DNA of 64,000 bases, taken from NCBI RefSeq assembly GCF_000406925.1, contig NZ_KE136347.1, forward strand, positions 534,025 through 598,024, read 5' to 3'. The position numbers were made by a program, and so were the translations under genes. Source of the stretch: Enterococcus columbae DSM 7374 = ATCC 51263. Lineage in GTDB: Bacteria; Bacillota; Bacilli; Lactobacillales; Enterococcaceae. Below the pieces are notes generated by a model. That model saw nothing but the letters and a program-made list of their open reading frames with translations. It ran no database searches and had not been told where the DNA came from. Shown here in pieces: positions 17,383 through 28,786 of the stretch (positions are counted from its first letter, which is position 1; each line of letters starts with the position of its first letter).

Positions 17383-17784
17383 CTAGTCTGTTTTCCCCGC
17401 GCTAGTTTTTTCTTCAAAATGTAATGTTACTGCTTGCTCTGCTTGTTCTTCTCCAGAAATGGTTACAATTACATAAGCTTGTTTCCAATCGACAGAGCAA
17501 TTGGCTTTGTTTAAGTTTTTTCCATCATTAGCAATAGCGATTTTTGTTTTATCAATCACTGCTTGCCCCTTTTTTAAAATAATTTGAGCATGTGAATCAC
17601 CAAAAGGCCAATCAGGCTCGCCAACAGATTTAAATTCTAATGTATAAACACCATTTGGAGAAATAGATCGATCAATAGTTGTCATTTTATATTTGGTAAG
17701 GTAAATAAAATTACCAAGTAAAATACTCCCAAATAAAATTGTAGCTAGTAAAACGCCTATCAACCATTGAAGTATTTGCTTCAT
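17383..17784 (-). CDS. membrane-anchored hypothetical protein
   Basis: I do not recognise a function. The 133-residue protein has one N-terminal membrane segment (about 8-30) and an extracytoplasmic domain beginning SISPNGVYTLEFKSVGEPDWPFG, reminiscent of the small DUF5412-type anchored proteins. It has a single cysteine, acidic C-terminus and no lipobox. The gene stands alone between the plus-strand transporter operon and degV. Confidence 0.7.
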   Translation of the reverse strand: MKQILQWLIGVLLATILFGSILLGNFIYLTKYKMTTIDRSISPNGVYTLEFKSVGEPDWPFGDSHAQIILKKGQAVIDKTKIAIANDGKNLNKANCSVDWKQAYVIVTISGEEQAEQAVTLHFEEKTSAGKTD

Positions 17785-17870
17785 TTCATCACCATTATTC
17801 TGAAAATTTTTAATAGGTTCATTATACGGATAACGCGCCGATTTATCAATTAAGCTGTCGATGGATTAAA

Positions 17871-17908
17871 AAAAAGAAAGCCTATCTAGAATAGACTTTC
17901 TTTTTTAA
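17871..17908 (-). terminator. terminator after degV
   Basis: Arms aaaagaaagcctatct and agactttctttt (17873-17905, with mismatches) followed by a T run on the minus strand. Confidence 0.75.
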
Positions 17909-17923
17909 TTATTTAATTAATTT

Positions 17924-18772
17924 TTACTCAGCACTAATAGCAATGCCGATTGCTTTTTCGCCTAGATGTGTACCAATAACTGGTCCAAAATAACCAATTT
18001 CAAATTCAGCACTTGGATATTGAGCTTGTAATTTTGCTTTTTCTTCTAAAGCAGCTTCTAAATGATTCCCGTGGATAATGTAAAATTTTAAGGGGCAATC
18101 AAGTTGTTGTGCTTTTTCAATAATTAACTCTTCAGCTCGAGCAAAGGCTTTTTTACTAGAACGGATTTTTTCGTGTAAGACAATTTTACCCTCATCAAAG
18201 GTCAAAATGGGTTTAATTTTTAATAATCCGCCGATAATTGCGGCACCATTGGTCAATCGTCCACCACGAACTAAATTGTTTAAATCATCAACGATTAAAT
18301 AAACTTTAGTATTTTTGCGAATAAATTCTAGATAATTCACAATTTCATCAATCGTTTTGCCTTCATCTTTTAGCTGCAAAGCCTTCGCTACCATATTCCC
18401 CATTGGCATACTGGTAATCTCTGAATCAAATGGAACGATAGTAATCCCTTCGATACTATCCTTCAATGAATAAAGTGTATTGACAAATCCTGAAATACCA
18501 CTTGATAAATGAATGCTTAAAATCGTATCATATCCTGCTTTGGCTAATTTTTCATATAAATCAACGACTTCTCCAAGTGCAGGTTGAGACGTTGTTGGAA
18601 AATCCTTGCTGTTTTTTAAAATATCGTAATATTCTTCAGCATGAATATCTATATCTTCGTTATAAATTTTTCCATCAATGATTACTGGAATTGGTAAAAT
18701 ATATAAATCAGGATGTGTTTTAACCTCTTCAGGCAAAAAAGCTGTACTATCCGTAACAATCGCTAATTTCAT
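17924..18772 (-). CDS. DegV-family fatty-acid-binding protein
   Basis: DegV/FakB-type protein that binds a fatty acid for phosphorylation by FakA in Gram-positive bacteria. It starts MKLAIVTDSTAFLP with the family's VTDSTA motif, has TTSQPALGE near residue 75 and SSGISGFV around 97, and ends with the FGPVIGTHLGEKAIGI motif. The frame opens at 18808, but the ATG at 18772 gives the usual family start and is 12 bases from GAGG; ATG 18781 is an alternative. It lies downstream of an LCP gene in the same direction. Confidence 0.88.
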   Translation of the reverse strand: MKLAIVTDSTAFLPEEVKTHPDLYILPIPVIIDGKIYNEDIDIHAEEYYDILKNSKDFPTTSQPALGEVVDLYEKLAKAGYDTILSIHLSSGISGFVNTLYSLKDSIEGITIVPFDSEITSMPMGNMVAKALQLKDEGKTIDEIVNYLEFIRKNTKVYLIVDDLNNLVRGGRLTNGAAIIGGLLKIKPILTFDEGKIVLHEKIRSSKKAFARAEELIIEKAQQLDCPLKFYIIHGNHLEAALEEKAKLQAQYPSAEFEIGYFGPVIGTHLGEKAIGIAISAE

Positions 18773-18854
18773 TGATTTCATAATCCTCGTTTCAATTTTA
18801 TTCAACATTACTTCTAATATAGCATAAAAAAAGCTAGTTTAAAATGAAAAGGAG

Positions 18855-20111
18855 TTAGTTTTTCAAAAAACTTTCAATAGCTTTTTGATTAGCCTGTTCA
18901 TCAATATCTAAATAACTCCCTACTGTATAACTTTCTCCATACGTCCAGGTATCGTCTACAGGGACACTTAGTCGTTTTACTCCTGAGGCATTTTTAGCTG
19001 CAGCAAGTGCATGTTTATAAATATAGCTCATCGGAATATTATTAGGTGAATAGCCCATAACTTTACCAGCAGCATAAGGTAATTTAGAAATGGTTGTTAA
19101 CGATTTTGCTTGTTTAAAGACTTCGTTCATTACTTGTTGTTGTCTTCTTACACGGCCAAAATCTCCTTCTTCATCCATTCTAAAGCGAGCATATTGTAAG
19201 AGTGTAAAACCATTCATTTTTTGTTGTCCTTTTTTTATTGCTACATCAATATAAGCACTCATGTCCTTTTCTGCATTAATTGAAACACCGTCCGGGAATA
19301 AGGCATCGATGACTTTTTCAAACGTTTGAAAATCGACTAGGGCATAGTATTTACAATCTATATTGAAATTCTTTTTTAGTGTTTTTCTCAATAATTCAGC
19401 TCCACCATAGGCATATGAGGCGTTAATTTTATTATAGCCAACCCCTGGAATATTTACATACGTATCACGCATAAAGGAAATTAATTTTGGTTTACTATTT
19501 AAGCTGTTGCCCATGTGTAAAACCATAATGGTATCAGAACGTGAGGCTTCTCCATCGCGACTATCATTACCAATCAATAAAATGTTTTCTGATCCATCGC
19601 TTGATGTGACTCCATGGAAGGTTTCTTTGCTCTGGGTATGGGTGTCTTTAGCAGCTTCTTTATATCCTTTTTGGTAAGCGTGGATACTATATGCACCGAC
19701 ACCTAGTACAATAAGCAAAAGAAGAAATAATAACCATCGGAAAGGATGAAATTTTTTCTTTTTCTTCTTCTTTCCTTTTTTCTTTCCATTTTTTTTTACG
19801 TGCAGATGATCTTGATGGTTATCATTTTGTGAAAATTGTTCATTTATTTCATGGTTTGATGGATTTTGCTGTCTTGCCTGTGCTTCAATATTTTGAATGC
19901 CCAGCAAATGATTATTATCAGTTCCCTCACTCTCAAAAGCTAACACCTCTTCTTGTGTAGCTGGATGCACGTTATTATATTTAGTTTGTCTATGCTGCGG
20001 ATTGCTTGAAGAATGATTGGTGCGAACTCTCCGACTGAATATACTATCGTAATTTTTTTCTTCTTTGGAAAGTTGCTCTCTTAAGTCTCTGTTTTTCTCC
20101 ATTCTATTCAT
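18855..20111 (-). CDS. LytR-CpsA-Psr family cell-wall glycopolymer ligase
   Basis: LCP proteins attach teichoic acids or other glycopolymers to peptidoglycan outside the membrane. The 418 residues comprise a long charged cytoplasmic N-terminus (1-120) ending in a lysine tract (KKGKKKKKKK), one membrane helix (about 127-148), and the LCP domain from about 175 with NILLIGNDSRDGEASRSDT, MVLHMG, SFMRDTYVNIPG and QYARFRMDEEGDFGR, containing the catalytic arginines and aspartates. GGAGG is 7 bases before ATG. A Psr/LytR gene beside the aro operon is typical of enterococci. Confidence 0.92.
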   Translation of the reverse strand: MNRMEKNRDLREQLSKEEKNYDSIFSRRVRTNHSSSNPQHRQTKYNNVHPATQEEVLAFESEGTDNNHLLGIQNIEAQARQQNPSNHEINEQFSQNDNHQDHLHVKKNGKKKGKKKKKKKFHPFRWLLFLLLLIVLGVGAYSIHAYQKGYKEAAKDTHTQSKETFHGVTSSDGSENILLIGNDSRDGEASRSDTIMVLHMGNSLNSKPKLISFMRDTYVNIPGVGYNKINASYAYGGAELLRKTLKKNFNIDCKYYALVDFQTFEKVIDALFPDGVSINAEKDMSAYIDVAIKKGQQKMNGFTLLQYARFRMDEEGDFGRVRRQQQVMNEVFKQAKSLTTISKLPYAAGKVMGYSPNNIPMSYIYKHALAAAKNASGVKRLSVPVDDTWTYGESYTVGSYLDIDEQANQKAIESFLKN

Positions 20112-20194
20112 AAAAAAACCTCCGTTACAATCTTTTACATTTTAGCACAAGATTAGTGAATAGAGAAACAATATTTGAATCAATTAAAAAATTT

Positions 20195-20236
20195 TAAAAA
20201 ATAAAACAGGTAGAGTATGGATAGTCTCTACCTGTT
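20195..20236 (-). terminator. terminator of the aro operon
   Basis: Stem aacaggtagag (20205-20215) with ctctacctgtt (20226-20236), followed on the minus strand by TTTTATTTTTT; placed directly after pheA. Confidence 0.88.
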
Positions 20237-20240
20237 ATCA

Positions 20241-21071
20241 TTAATCTAATTGATAGATTGGATAAATGCCAATTTGTTGTACTTGACAACCTAAAACTTG
20301 CAATTCTTCAATTGCATATTGATAGCGTTTGGCATCTTGCGTATATTCTAAATCGATAATGAAAAAATATTCCCCTAATTTAGTTTTTTGGGGTCGTGAT
20401 TCGATTTTACTTAAATTTATATCCCGCCAAGCAAAAGCAGCTAACACCTTATGTAGCGCTCCAGGTAAATTAGAGGGTAATGTAACATATAAGGTTAGCC
20501 TTTTTTCCAAAAAGGTTAGTTGTGTCGGGGTGAAATCTTTTTTACCCAAAATCCAAAACCGCGTCTGATTATAGGCATTATCTTGAATATTTTCAGCAAT
20601 TATTGGAACTTGATAAGCCCGTGCTGCTTGTTTTGAGCCAATCGCGGCAATTTTTAGTTTAGGGTGCTTAACCACCGCTTCAATGGCAGCTGTCGTTGAT
20701 TGCACCGCTTCTAATTGAACATTAGGATAATTAGTTTCCAAGAATTTTTGACATTGGGCCAAAGCTTGTGGATGAGAAAGAATTTTTTGAATATTCTTCC
20801 CATCATAACCAATAAGCTGTTGATGAATGGGTAAAATAATTTCTGCTTGTACCTGATAATCATTTTGCTCATATAGGCGATCAACACTAGCATGAACAGA
20901 GCCCTCTAGTGAATTCTCAATCGGGATGATTGCATAATCCACTAGTTTGCGTTTTAAAGCATCCATACATAGTGGGATACTTGGAAAAGCAATCAATTCT
21001 TCATCTGTTTGCACAGCGTTTGCTGCTTGGTAAGAAAATGAATTTTCAGGACCTAGATAAGCTAATTTCAT
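20241..21071 (-). CDS. pheA: prephenate dehydratase
   Basis: Converts prephenate to phenylpyruvate, the committed step to phenylalanine. The periplasmic-binding-like catalytic domain (1-180) begins KLAYLGPENSFSYQAA and contains the active-site NQTRFWILG; the C-terminal ACT domain (about 190-276) has SKIESRPQKTKLGEYFF, where Phe binds for feedback inhibition. No chorismate mutase domain is fused. Its ATG overlaps the aroK stop by 4 bases, indicating translational coupling. Last gene of the operon. Confidence 0.96.
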   Translation of the reverse strand: MKLAYLGPENSFSYQAANAVQTDEELIAFPSIPLCMDALKRKLVDYAIIPIENSLEGSVHASVDRLYEQNDYQVQAEIILPIHQQLIGYDGKNIQKILSHPQALAQCQKFLETNYPNVQLEAVQSTTAAIEAVVKHPKLKIAAIGSKQAARAYQVPIIAENIQDNAYNQTRFWILGKKDFTPTQLTFLEKRLTLYVTLPSNLPGALHKVLAAFAWRDINLSKIESRPQKTKLGEYFFIIDLEYTQDAKRYQYAIEELQVLGCQVQQIGIYPIYQLD

Positions 21072-21577
21072 GCGTTCTTCTCCATCTTTTGTATGATTTC
21101 TTCTACGATTTGTTCTACTGATTTATTGGTTGTATCAATTTGCATAGTAGCGCATTGTTGATAAAAAGGGTATCTTTCGTGATAAATTTGCAATATCTCA
21201 TCAGGTGTCTTATGTTGAATAATCGGTCGAATAGTTTTAGAATCGTTGGTTAAACGATGGATTAATTCAGTTTCATCACATGCTAAGAAAACAACATTAG
21301 GCTGTGATGAAAGCAATTGACGATTTTCAGCTTTTAAAATAACTCCTCCACCAGTAGCCAACACGCCATTTTTCGGACTAAATTCAGCCAATAGTTCACT
21401 TTCAATTTGTCGAAAAAAAGCCTCCCCTTTAGTAGCAAAAACTTCCTCAATACTTTGGTTGAGTTTTTCCGTGAAAATTTGATCTAAGTCCAGCGACGGC
21501 TGTTTTAGTTTTTGGGCTAATTGTTTCGCAACAGTACTTTTGCCTGAGCCCATGTAGCCAATAAGAATAATTGCCAT
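21068..21577 (-). CDS. aroK: shikimate kinase
   Basis: Phosphorylates shikimate at the 3-hydroxyl with ATP. The P-loop GYMGSGKST (7-15), shikimate-binding DLD (32-34) and GGG (residues 77-79, ATGGGV) are all present; 169 residues is normal. It begins 2 bases after aroA and overlaps pheA by 4 bases. Confidence 0.96.
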   Translation of the reverse strand: MAIILIGYMGSGKSTVAKQLAQKLKQPSLDLDQIFTEKLNQSIEEVFATKGEAFFRQIESELLAEFSPKNGVLATGGGVILKAENRQLLSSQPNVVFLACDETELIHRLTNDSKTIRPIIQHKTPDEILQIYHERYPFYQQCATMQIDTTNKSVEQIVEEIIQKMEKNA

Positions 21578-21579
21578 AT

Positions 21580-23965
<2,386 letters not shown>

Positions 23966-24012
23966 CTACTTACTCCTTATACTCTATTTATCGACTTATT
24001 CTAAACCATTGT

Positions 24013-24064
24013 TTTAAAATCAAGAAGGAAAATGCGCACACACCTTTCCTTCGTTGATTTTAAA
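24013..24064 (-). other. hairpin between aroC and tyrA
   Basis: In the operon RNA, tttaaaatcaacgaaggaaa pairs with ttttccttcttgattttaaa around a GC-rich loop (24014-24031 with 24045-24062), about 17 bp. No T run follows, so it may be a processing or stability element rather than a terminator. Confidence 0.55.
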
Positions 24065-24092
24065 CAGCTTTCCCTCGTTTAAATTCGAGTGT

Positions 24093-25259
24093 TTAATAAT
24101 TTTTCAGATATTGACGATAGTCAGCAACTGATTGGACTAGTTCGTCAAAAGAGTCGCTTGGAAACTTCGCTAGTAATTCTGTTGCTAGAACAGTCGCAAC
24201 AACATTTTCACAAACGACACTTGCAGCTGGAACGGCCGTACTATCAGAGCGCTCAATGCTTGCTTTAAAAGGTTCCTTGGTATCAATATCTACACTTAAT
24301 AGTGGTTTATAAAGTGTGGGAATAGGTTTCATTACTCCGCGAATAACTAAAGTTTCCCCATTAGTCATCCCACCTTCAAAACCACCTAAACGATTGGTTT
24401 TACGAGTATATCCATTGGTTTCATCCCATTGAATCTCGTCCATAATTTTTGAACCAGGTAAATTTCCCATTTCAAAGCCCATGCCGAATTCAACACCTTT
24501 AAAGGCATTAATACTTACCACTGCTTGGGCAATTTTGGCATCTAATTTTTTATCCCATTGGACATAACTTCCTAAGCCAGCAGGCATCCCACCTACTAAA
24601 ACCTCTACTACACCCCCAATTGTGTCGCCGTTTTTCTTGGTTTGATCGATTAAGTCCTTCATCGCTTGTTCACAACTTGCATCAACTACGCGTAGCTCAG
24701 AAGCTTCAGCGATATTTTTTACTTCTTGGACAGTAATATTTTCAGGGACTTGTGCCTGAATCCCACCTAAAGTCACTACATGGGTGGCCATTTCAATATC
24801 TAATAAGGATAATAACTTCTTCGCAACAGCACCAATGGCTACACGCATAGTTGTTTCTCTTGCTGAAGAACGTTCTAAAACATTTCTTAAATCAGTATGG
24901 TGATATTTCATGCCACCAACTAAATCAGCATGACCTGGACGTGGGCGAGCCACTCGTCGTAGTTTTTCATTTTTTTCTTCGACTGGTTCAATACTCATTA
25001 CGGTTGTCCAATTTTTCCAATCTTTATTTTCAACAACTAAGGTTACAGGTGAACCTAGTGTTTTACCATGACGGACACCAGAAGTAATACGAACTTGATC
25101 TTTTTCAATCAGCATTCTGCCACCACGGCCATAGCCACCTTGTCTTTTGGCTAATTCGATATTGATATCTTCAACGGACAAAGGCATGCCCGCAGGTAAT
25201 CCTTCAATTATTGCGGTTAACTCAGGTCCATGTGATTCGCCAGCTGTAAAATAGCGCAT
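24093..25259 (-). CDS. aroC: chorismate synthase
   Basis: Forms chorismate from EPSP using reduced FMN. Signatures [18 protein letters not shown] (7-24), [22 protein letters not shown] and [14 protein letters not shown] (with the FMN-site histidine) and the C-terminal [11 protein letters not shown] are present; 388 residues. The stop of aroB and the start of aroC share one base (TAATG), so the two are translationally coupled. Confidence 0.97.
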   Translation of the reverse strand: MRYFTAGESHGPELTAIIEGLPAGMPLSVEDINIELAKRQGGYGRGGRMLIEKDQVRITSGVRHGKTLGSPVTLVVENKDWKNWTTVMSIEPVEEKNEKLRRVARPRPGHADLVGGMKYHHTDLRNVLERSSARETTMRVAIGAVAKKLLSLLDIEMATHVVTLGGIQAQVPENITVQEVKNIAEASELRVVDASCEQAMKDLIDQTKKNGDTIGGVVEVLVGGMPAGLGSYVQWDKKLDAKIAQAVVSINAFKGVEFGMGFEMGNLPGSKIMDEIQWDETNGYTRKTNRLGGFEGGMTNGETLVIRGVMKPIPTLYKPLLSVDIDTKEPFKASIERSDSTAVPAASVVCENVVATVLATELLAKFPSDSFDELVQSVADYRQYLKNY

Positions 25260-26329
25260 TATATCTCCTCCAATTGCAAATAATTTTTCATTTCTTCAAT
25301 AGGAATAGCAACGATTTTCGCTTGTCCTATTTCTTCTAATAAGATGATTTTTAATTTTGAACCACGTGCTTTTTTATCATGGGTGATTGCCTGATAAAGA
25401 GCATCTAGCTGCCAATTGTCATAACTGGTCGGTAAATTGAATTTTTCAATCATTTTTCTTAATTGGGCGGTTGTCCCTGCTTTGGTTTGTCCCAATTTTT
25501 CGGCTTGCTGGTTAATGGCCATCATCCCAATAGCCACCCCTTCACCGTGACTAACCACACCATAGCCTGCAGTATTTTCAATGGCATGACCAATCGTATG
25601 CCCAAAATTTAAAGTTAGCCGACTGCCATGATCTAAGACGTCTTCTTCAACTACTTTTCTTTTTACCTGTAAAGCACCGGTGATCACTAATTCGGCATGA
25701 TTTAATAAGTCATGCTCATCATTCAGCTGCTCAAGCTGATGCCATAATTCAATATCGGCAATGGCTGCTGATTTAATAATTTCTGCAATTCCTTCGCGGA
25801 CTCTTCTTAAATCTAAACTTGCCAATACCTCTGGATCAATCAATACACCATCCGGTTGAGCAAAGGTGCCAACTAAATTTTTGGCTCGTTTGGTATTAAC
25901 CCCCGTTTTTCCACCAATACTTGAATCAACTTGCGCTAACAGGGTGGTTGGGATTTGTAAAAAGTGAATGCCACGCATATAAGTAGAAGCGACGAAAGCC
26001 GCTAAGTCACCAATCACTCCGCCACCTAAGGCGATGATACCATCTGATCGGGTAAATTCAGCATCTGCTAATTGATCGTAAAGCTGGCTAGCTTGCGCTA
26101 GTGATTTACTTGCTTCTCCAGCTGGAACAATCATCACTTCGACACGATAATTTTCTGCTTCAAGTAAATTCTTTACTTGTTGCGCATATAATGGTGCAAC
26201 CATCGTATCAGTTATAATGGCTATTTTTTGTGGTGCCCATAATGAGCGAACCCATTCTCCACAATGCTTTAAGGCCCCTCGTTTAACAATAATTTCATAT
26301 TTATGATTTGGTAATTGTACAGTTAGCAT
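25259..26329 (-). CDS. aroB: 3-dehydroquinate synthase
   Basis: Cyclises DAHP to 3-dehydroquinate with NAD and a divalent metal. [20 protein letters not shown] (101-120) and [16 protein letters not shown] are the family signatures; the metal ligands lie in REGIAEIIK (Glu) and [11 protein letters not shown] (His). 356 residues. Overlaps aroC by one base. Confidence 0.97.
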   Translation of the reverse strand: MLTVQLPNHKYEIIVKRGALKHCGEWVRSLWAPQKIAIITDTMVAPLYAQQVKNLLEAENYRVEVMIVPAGEASKSLAQASQLYDQLADAEFTRSDGIIALGGGVIGDLAAFVASTYMRGIHFLQIPTTLLAQVDSSIGGKTGVNTKRAKNLVGTFAQPDGVLIDPEVLASLDLRRVREGIAEIIKSAAIADIELWHQLEQLNDEHDLLNHAELVITGALQVKRKVVEEDVLDHGSRLTLNFGHTIGHAIENTAGYGVVSHGEGVAIGMMAINQQAEKLGQTKAGTTAQLRKMIEKFNLPTSYDNWQLDALYQAITHDKKARGSKLKIILLEEIGQAKIVAIPIEEMKNYLQLEEI

Positions 26330-26351
26330 ACGATCCTCCTAAAGCTTTAGA

Positions 26352-27380
26352 TTATTCATTTTCGATTGCTTTAATTTTCTTCATTGCTTCAACCAGTAAG
26401 TCAACCTCTTTCATCATTTTAAGGTAAGTCTTCTCATTTAAAGATTGCGGACCATCTGACCAAGCGTTAGCAGGATCAGGATGGATTTCAACAATCATCC
26501 CATCTGCACCAGCGGCTACACCAGCTCTAGCCATTGGCGTAACTAAATCCCAAACACCTGTTCCGTGACTTGGATCGACAATGATTGGAAAGTGGCTCAA
26601 TTTTTTAATTAATGGAACAGCACTTAAATCAAAGGTATTTCTAGTAGCTGTTTCATAGGTGCGGATGCCCCGTTCAATAAAGATGACAGGACTTTTTTCT
26701 TCGACAGCAATATATTCTGCAGCGTTTAACCACTCATCTATTGTACCAGAAATCCCACGTTTAAGGCCAATCGGTTTGCCGGTTTTTCCTACAGCACTAA
26801 GCAATTTGAAATTTTGCATGTTTCTCGCACCGATTTGGATAATATCACTATATTCTGCAACCATGTCAATGTGTCCTTCATCCATTACCTCGGTGATAAC
26901 TTTCATATCATAAGCATCAGCTGCTTGGCGAATGTATTTTAACCCTTCTTCAGCTAATCCTTGGAAAGCATACGGAGAGGTTCTCGGCTTGAATGCCCCA
27001 CCTCTTAAAATTTTTGCGCCACCTGCTTTAGCCATTCGCGCAGTTTCCATAATTTGCTCTAAGCCTTCAATTGAACATGGTCCCGCCATCGTTACAAAAC
27101 TACCATCGCCAATTTTGACACCATCTACATCGACAATAGTATCTTGTGGGTGGAATTCACGTGAGGTTAATTTATACGTATTAGAAATGCGTAAAGTTTT
27201 TTCTACTCCTTCATAACTTCTAAATGCAACGTCTTGAATCGAGCGGGTATCGCCAATTAAACCAAAGACCACCTGCTCACTTCCCTGATTGATTTGGTAA
27301 TTTAACCCTTCTGCTTCAATTCGTTTCATTACCTTATTTAATTGTTCTTGACTCGCACCTGGTTTCATAATAATAATCAT
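26352..27380 (-). CDS. aroF: 3-deoxy-7-phosphoheptulonate (DAHP) synthase, class I-beta
   Basis: First enzyme of the shikimate pathway, condensing PEP and erythrose 4-phosphate. The 342-residue protein has an N-terminal ferredoxin-like regulatory domain (1-75, [17 protein letters not shown]), as in Thermotoga and many Firmicutes where it gives feedback control, followed by the barrel domain with [27 protein letters not shown] and the C-terminal DPSHGTG metal site. No chorismate mutase domain. GAAAGGA lies 11 bases before the ATG. Confidence 0.95.
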   Translation of the reverse strand: MIIIMKPGASQEQLNKVMKRIEAEGLNYQINQGSEQVVFGLIGDTRSIQDVAFRSYEGVEKTLRISNTYKLTSREFHPQDTIVDVDGVKIGDGSFVTMAGPCSIEGLEQIMETARMAKAGGAKILRGGAFKPRTSPYAFQGLAEEGLKYIRQAADAYDMKVITEVMDEGHIDMVAEYSDIIQIGARNMQNFKLLSAVGKTGKPIGLKRGISGTIDEWLNAAEYIAVEEKSPVIFIERGIRTYETATRNTFDLSAVPLIKKLSHFPIIVDPSHGTGVWDLVTPMARAGVAAGADGMIVEIHPDPANAWSDGPQSLNEKTYLKMMKEVDLLVEAMKKIKAIENE

Positions 27381-27411
27381 TTTTCATTTCATCCTTTCGT
27401 TGGGGTTTGTT

Positions 27412-28287
27412 TTAACTATTGAATAGTACTTCTTTTATTTCATTGACCGGCATTTCTCTACCAGTCCATAATTCAAAAGCATAAGCCCCCTGATATAGTA
27501 GCATGCTTAACCCATTTTCTGTCTTGGCTCCTTTGGCTTTCGCTTGCTTTAATAACAACGTTTCGCGTGGATTATATATTGCATCATAAACGGCTAAATC
27601 CTTTCTGAAAAAATCGCCATTTGGTATTGGGCTTACTCGGTCATTTGGCGCCATACCTACGCTAGAGGCATTCACGAGTAATCGACTTTCAGCGAGCTTT
27701 TCTTTTAATAATTGTTGGTTTTCAAGTGGAAATAATTCGATTTGGCATTTGGTTTGTGCCGCCATTTTAGCCAGCTTTTTTTGATACTGACTGTAATGCT
27801 GGCTCTGCCGATTGAATACATTGATTTTCTTGACACCATCTAAGGCGGCTTGGGCAATCATTGCCATTGCTGCTCCGCCTGCACCGATTATGGTAATCGT
27901 TTGGCCGATAATGTTAACATTCATTTCCTTTATCGCACGCATAAAACCCTGTCCATCCGTATTATGACCGATTAAGCGTCCTTTTTTTTGCACGATGGTA
28001 TTGACCGCTCCAACTAAAGATGCGGCAGAAGATAATTCATCGAGATATTGAATGACTGCCTGCTTATGGGGCATTGAAACATTAGCCCCTAATATATCCA
28101 TTACACGCATGGCATGAATTTGTTGGGCTAAATGTTCAGGCGCAACTTCAAAAGCCAAGTAAACCGCATCAATATCTAACATTGAAAAGGCTAAATTATG
28201 CATTTTAGGTGATAATGAATGCTTAGCCGGTTGAGCAAAAAAGGCAACTAAGCGGGTTTTGCCAGAAATATCGGTATATTCTCGCAT
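27412..28287 (-). CDS. aroE: shikimate dehydrogenase
   Basis: NADPH-dependent reduction of 3-dehydroshikimate. It has the shikimate-site HSLSPKMHN, NVSMPHKQAV with the catalytic lysine, NTDGQGF, the nucleotide loop GAGGAAMAM and the C-terminal QGAYAFELWTG. ATG 28287 is preferred; the upstream GTG at 28299 is only one base from AAGGAG. First structural gene of the aro operon, 149 bases after the leader terminator. Confidence 0.93.
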   Translation of the reverse strand: MREYTDISGKTRLVAFFAQPAKHSLSPKMHNLAFSMLDIDAVYLAFEVAPEHLAQQIHAMRVMDILGANVSMPHKQAVIQYLDELSSAASLVGAVNTIVQKKGRLIGHNTDGQGFMRAIKEMNVNIIGQTITIIGAGGAAMAMIAQAALDGVKKINVFNRQSQHYSQYQKKLAKMAAQTKCQIELFPLENQQLLKEKLAESRLLVNASSVGMAPNDRVSPIPNGDFFRKDLAVYDAIYNPRETLLLKQAKAKGAKTENGLSMLLYQGAYAFELWTGREMPVNEIKEVLFNS

Positions 28288-28435
28288 GCTATTTTTCACA
28301 CTCCTTAGTTAAATAATTTATGTTTTGTAAAAAGCTTACTCTTCAAGTGAACTTGTCTAGCTAGTGTAATCTTTATTATTATCAAATTTTTGCTAACATT
28401 TGCTTGCGTTATGCTGAACAATTTACAAAACAATT

Positions 28436-28485
28436 ATAAAAAAACGTCCACTTAAGTCATTGATAAACAATCTTAAGTGAACGTT
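28436..28485 (-). terminator. leader terminator of the aro operon
   Basis: On the minus strand aacgttcacttaag (28485-28472) pairs with cttaagtggacgtt (28456-28443), one mismatch, followed by eight T. It lies between the leader peptide and aroE and so is an attenuator terminator. Confidence 0.88.
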
Positions 28486-28504
28486 GAAAAATGCAAATAT
28501 ATTT

Positions 28505-28614
28505 AGCCACTCTAGATTGTCTATCCATGTGGCTTTTTTACAACAATAATCGCTCTAGCCATCATAGATACAAACGCTTTGGTTGTTTGTATCCACAATG
28601 CTATGAATACAAAC
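28505..28614 (-). promoter_or_regulatory. alternative-strand attenuator region of the aro leader
   Basis: Immediately after the leader stop codon come strand 1 GTTTGTAT (28614-28607), strand 2 GGATACAAAC (28594-28585), strand 3 GTTTGTATCTATG (28575-28563), strand 4 AGCCACATGGATAGA (28534-28520) and strand 5 TCTAGAGTGGCT (28516-28505). Strand 2 is perfectly complementary to both 1 and 3; strand 3 (TCTAT) also pairs with 4 (ATAGA); 4 also pairs with 5. No T-box sequence is visible. Confidence 0.8.
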
Positions 28615-28671
28615 CTATCTAAAATAGCTAAAGTAAAAAGTATTCAGTTTTGAATGATTATTTAAATTCAT
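28615..28671 (-). CDS. aro operon leader peptide (Phe/Tyr-rich)
   Basis: 18-codon ORF with GGAG 8 bases before ATG: MNLNNHSKLNTFYFSYFR. Five of the last seven codons are Phe or Tyr (TTT TAC TTT AGC TAT TTT AGA TAG). It starts about 35 bases after the predicted transcription start and ends directly at attenuator strand 1. Position, codon content and structure fit a ribosome-stalling sensor of charged tRNA-Phe and tRNA-Tyr. Function is inferred, not shown. Confidence 0.82.
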   Translation of the reverse strand: MNLNNHSKLNTFYFSYFR

Positions 28672-28709
28672 CGCAAACACTCCAAACTGATTGTTGTAAG
28701 ATTGTTATT

Positions 28710-28738
28710 AGTATAGGTCGTTTTTTATACTGTGTCAA
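28710..28738 (-). promoter_or_regulatory. aro operon promoter
   Basis: Minus strand TTGACA (28738-28733), 17 bases, TATACT (28715-28710): near-consensus sigma-A promoter. Predicted start near 28703. It lies only about 49 bases downstream of the trpZ-like stop, with no terminator seen between. Confidence 0.85.
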
Positions 28739-28786
28739 CTAGTTTGATTAAAAAAAGTTAAAATTTCTTAGAATTAAATGAAGAGA

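Noticed and set aside
28300-28740. Possible T-box riboswitch for aro genes
   Set aside because: No T-box core resembling AGGGTGGNACCGCG or specifier stem was found in either aromatic leader; the leader-peptide explanation fits better.
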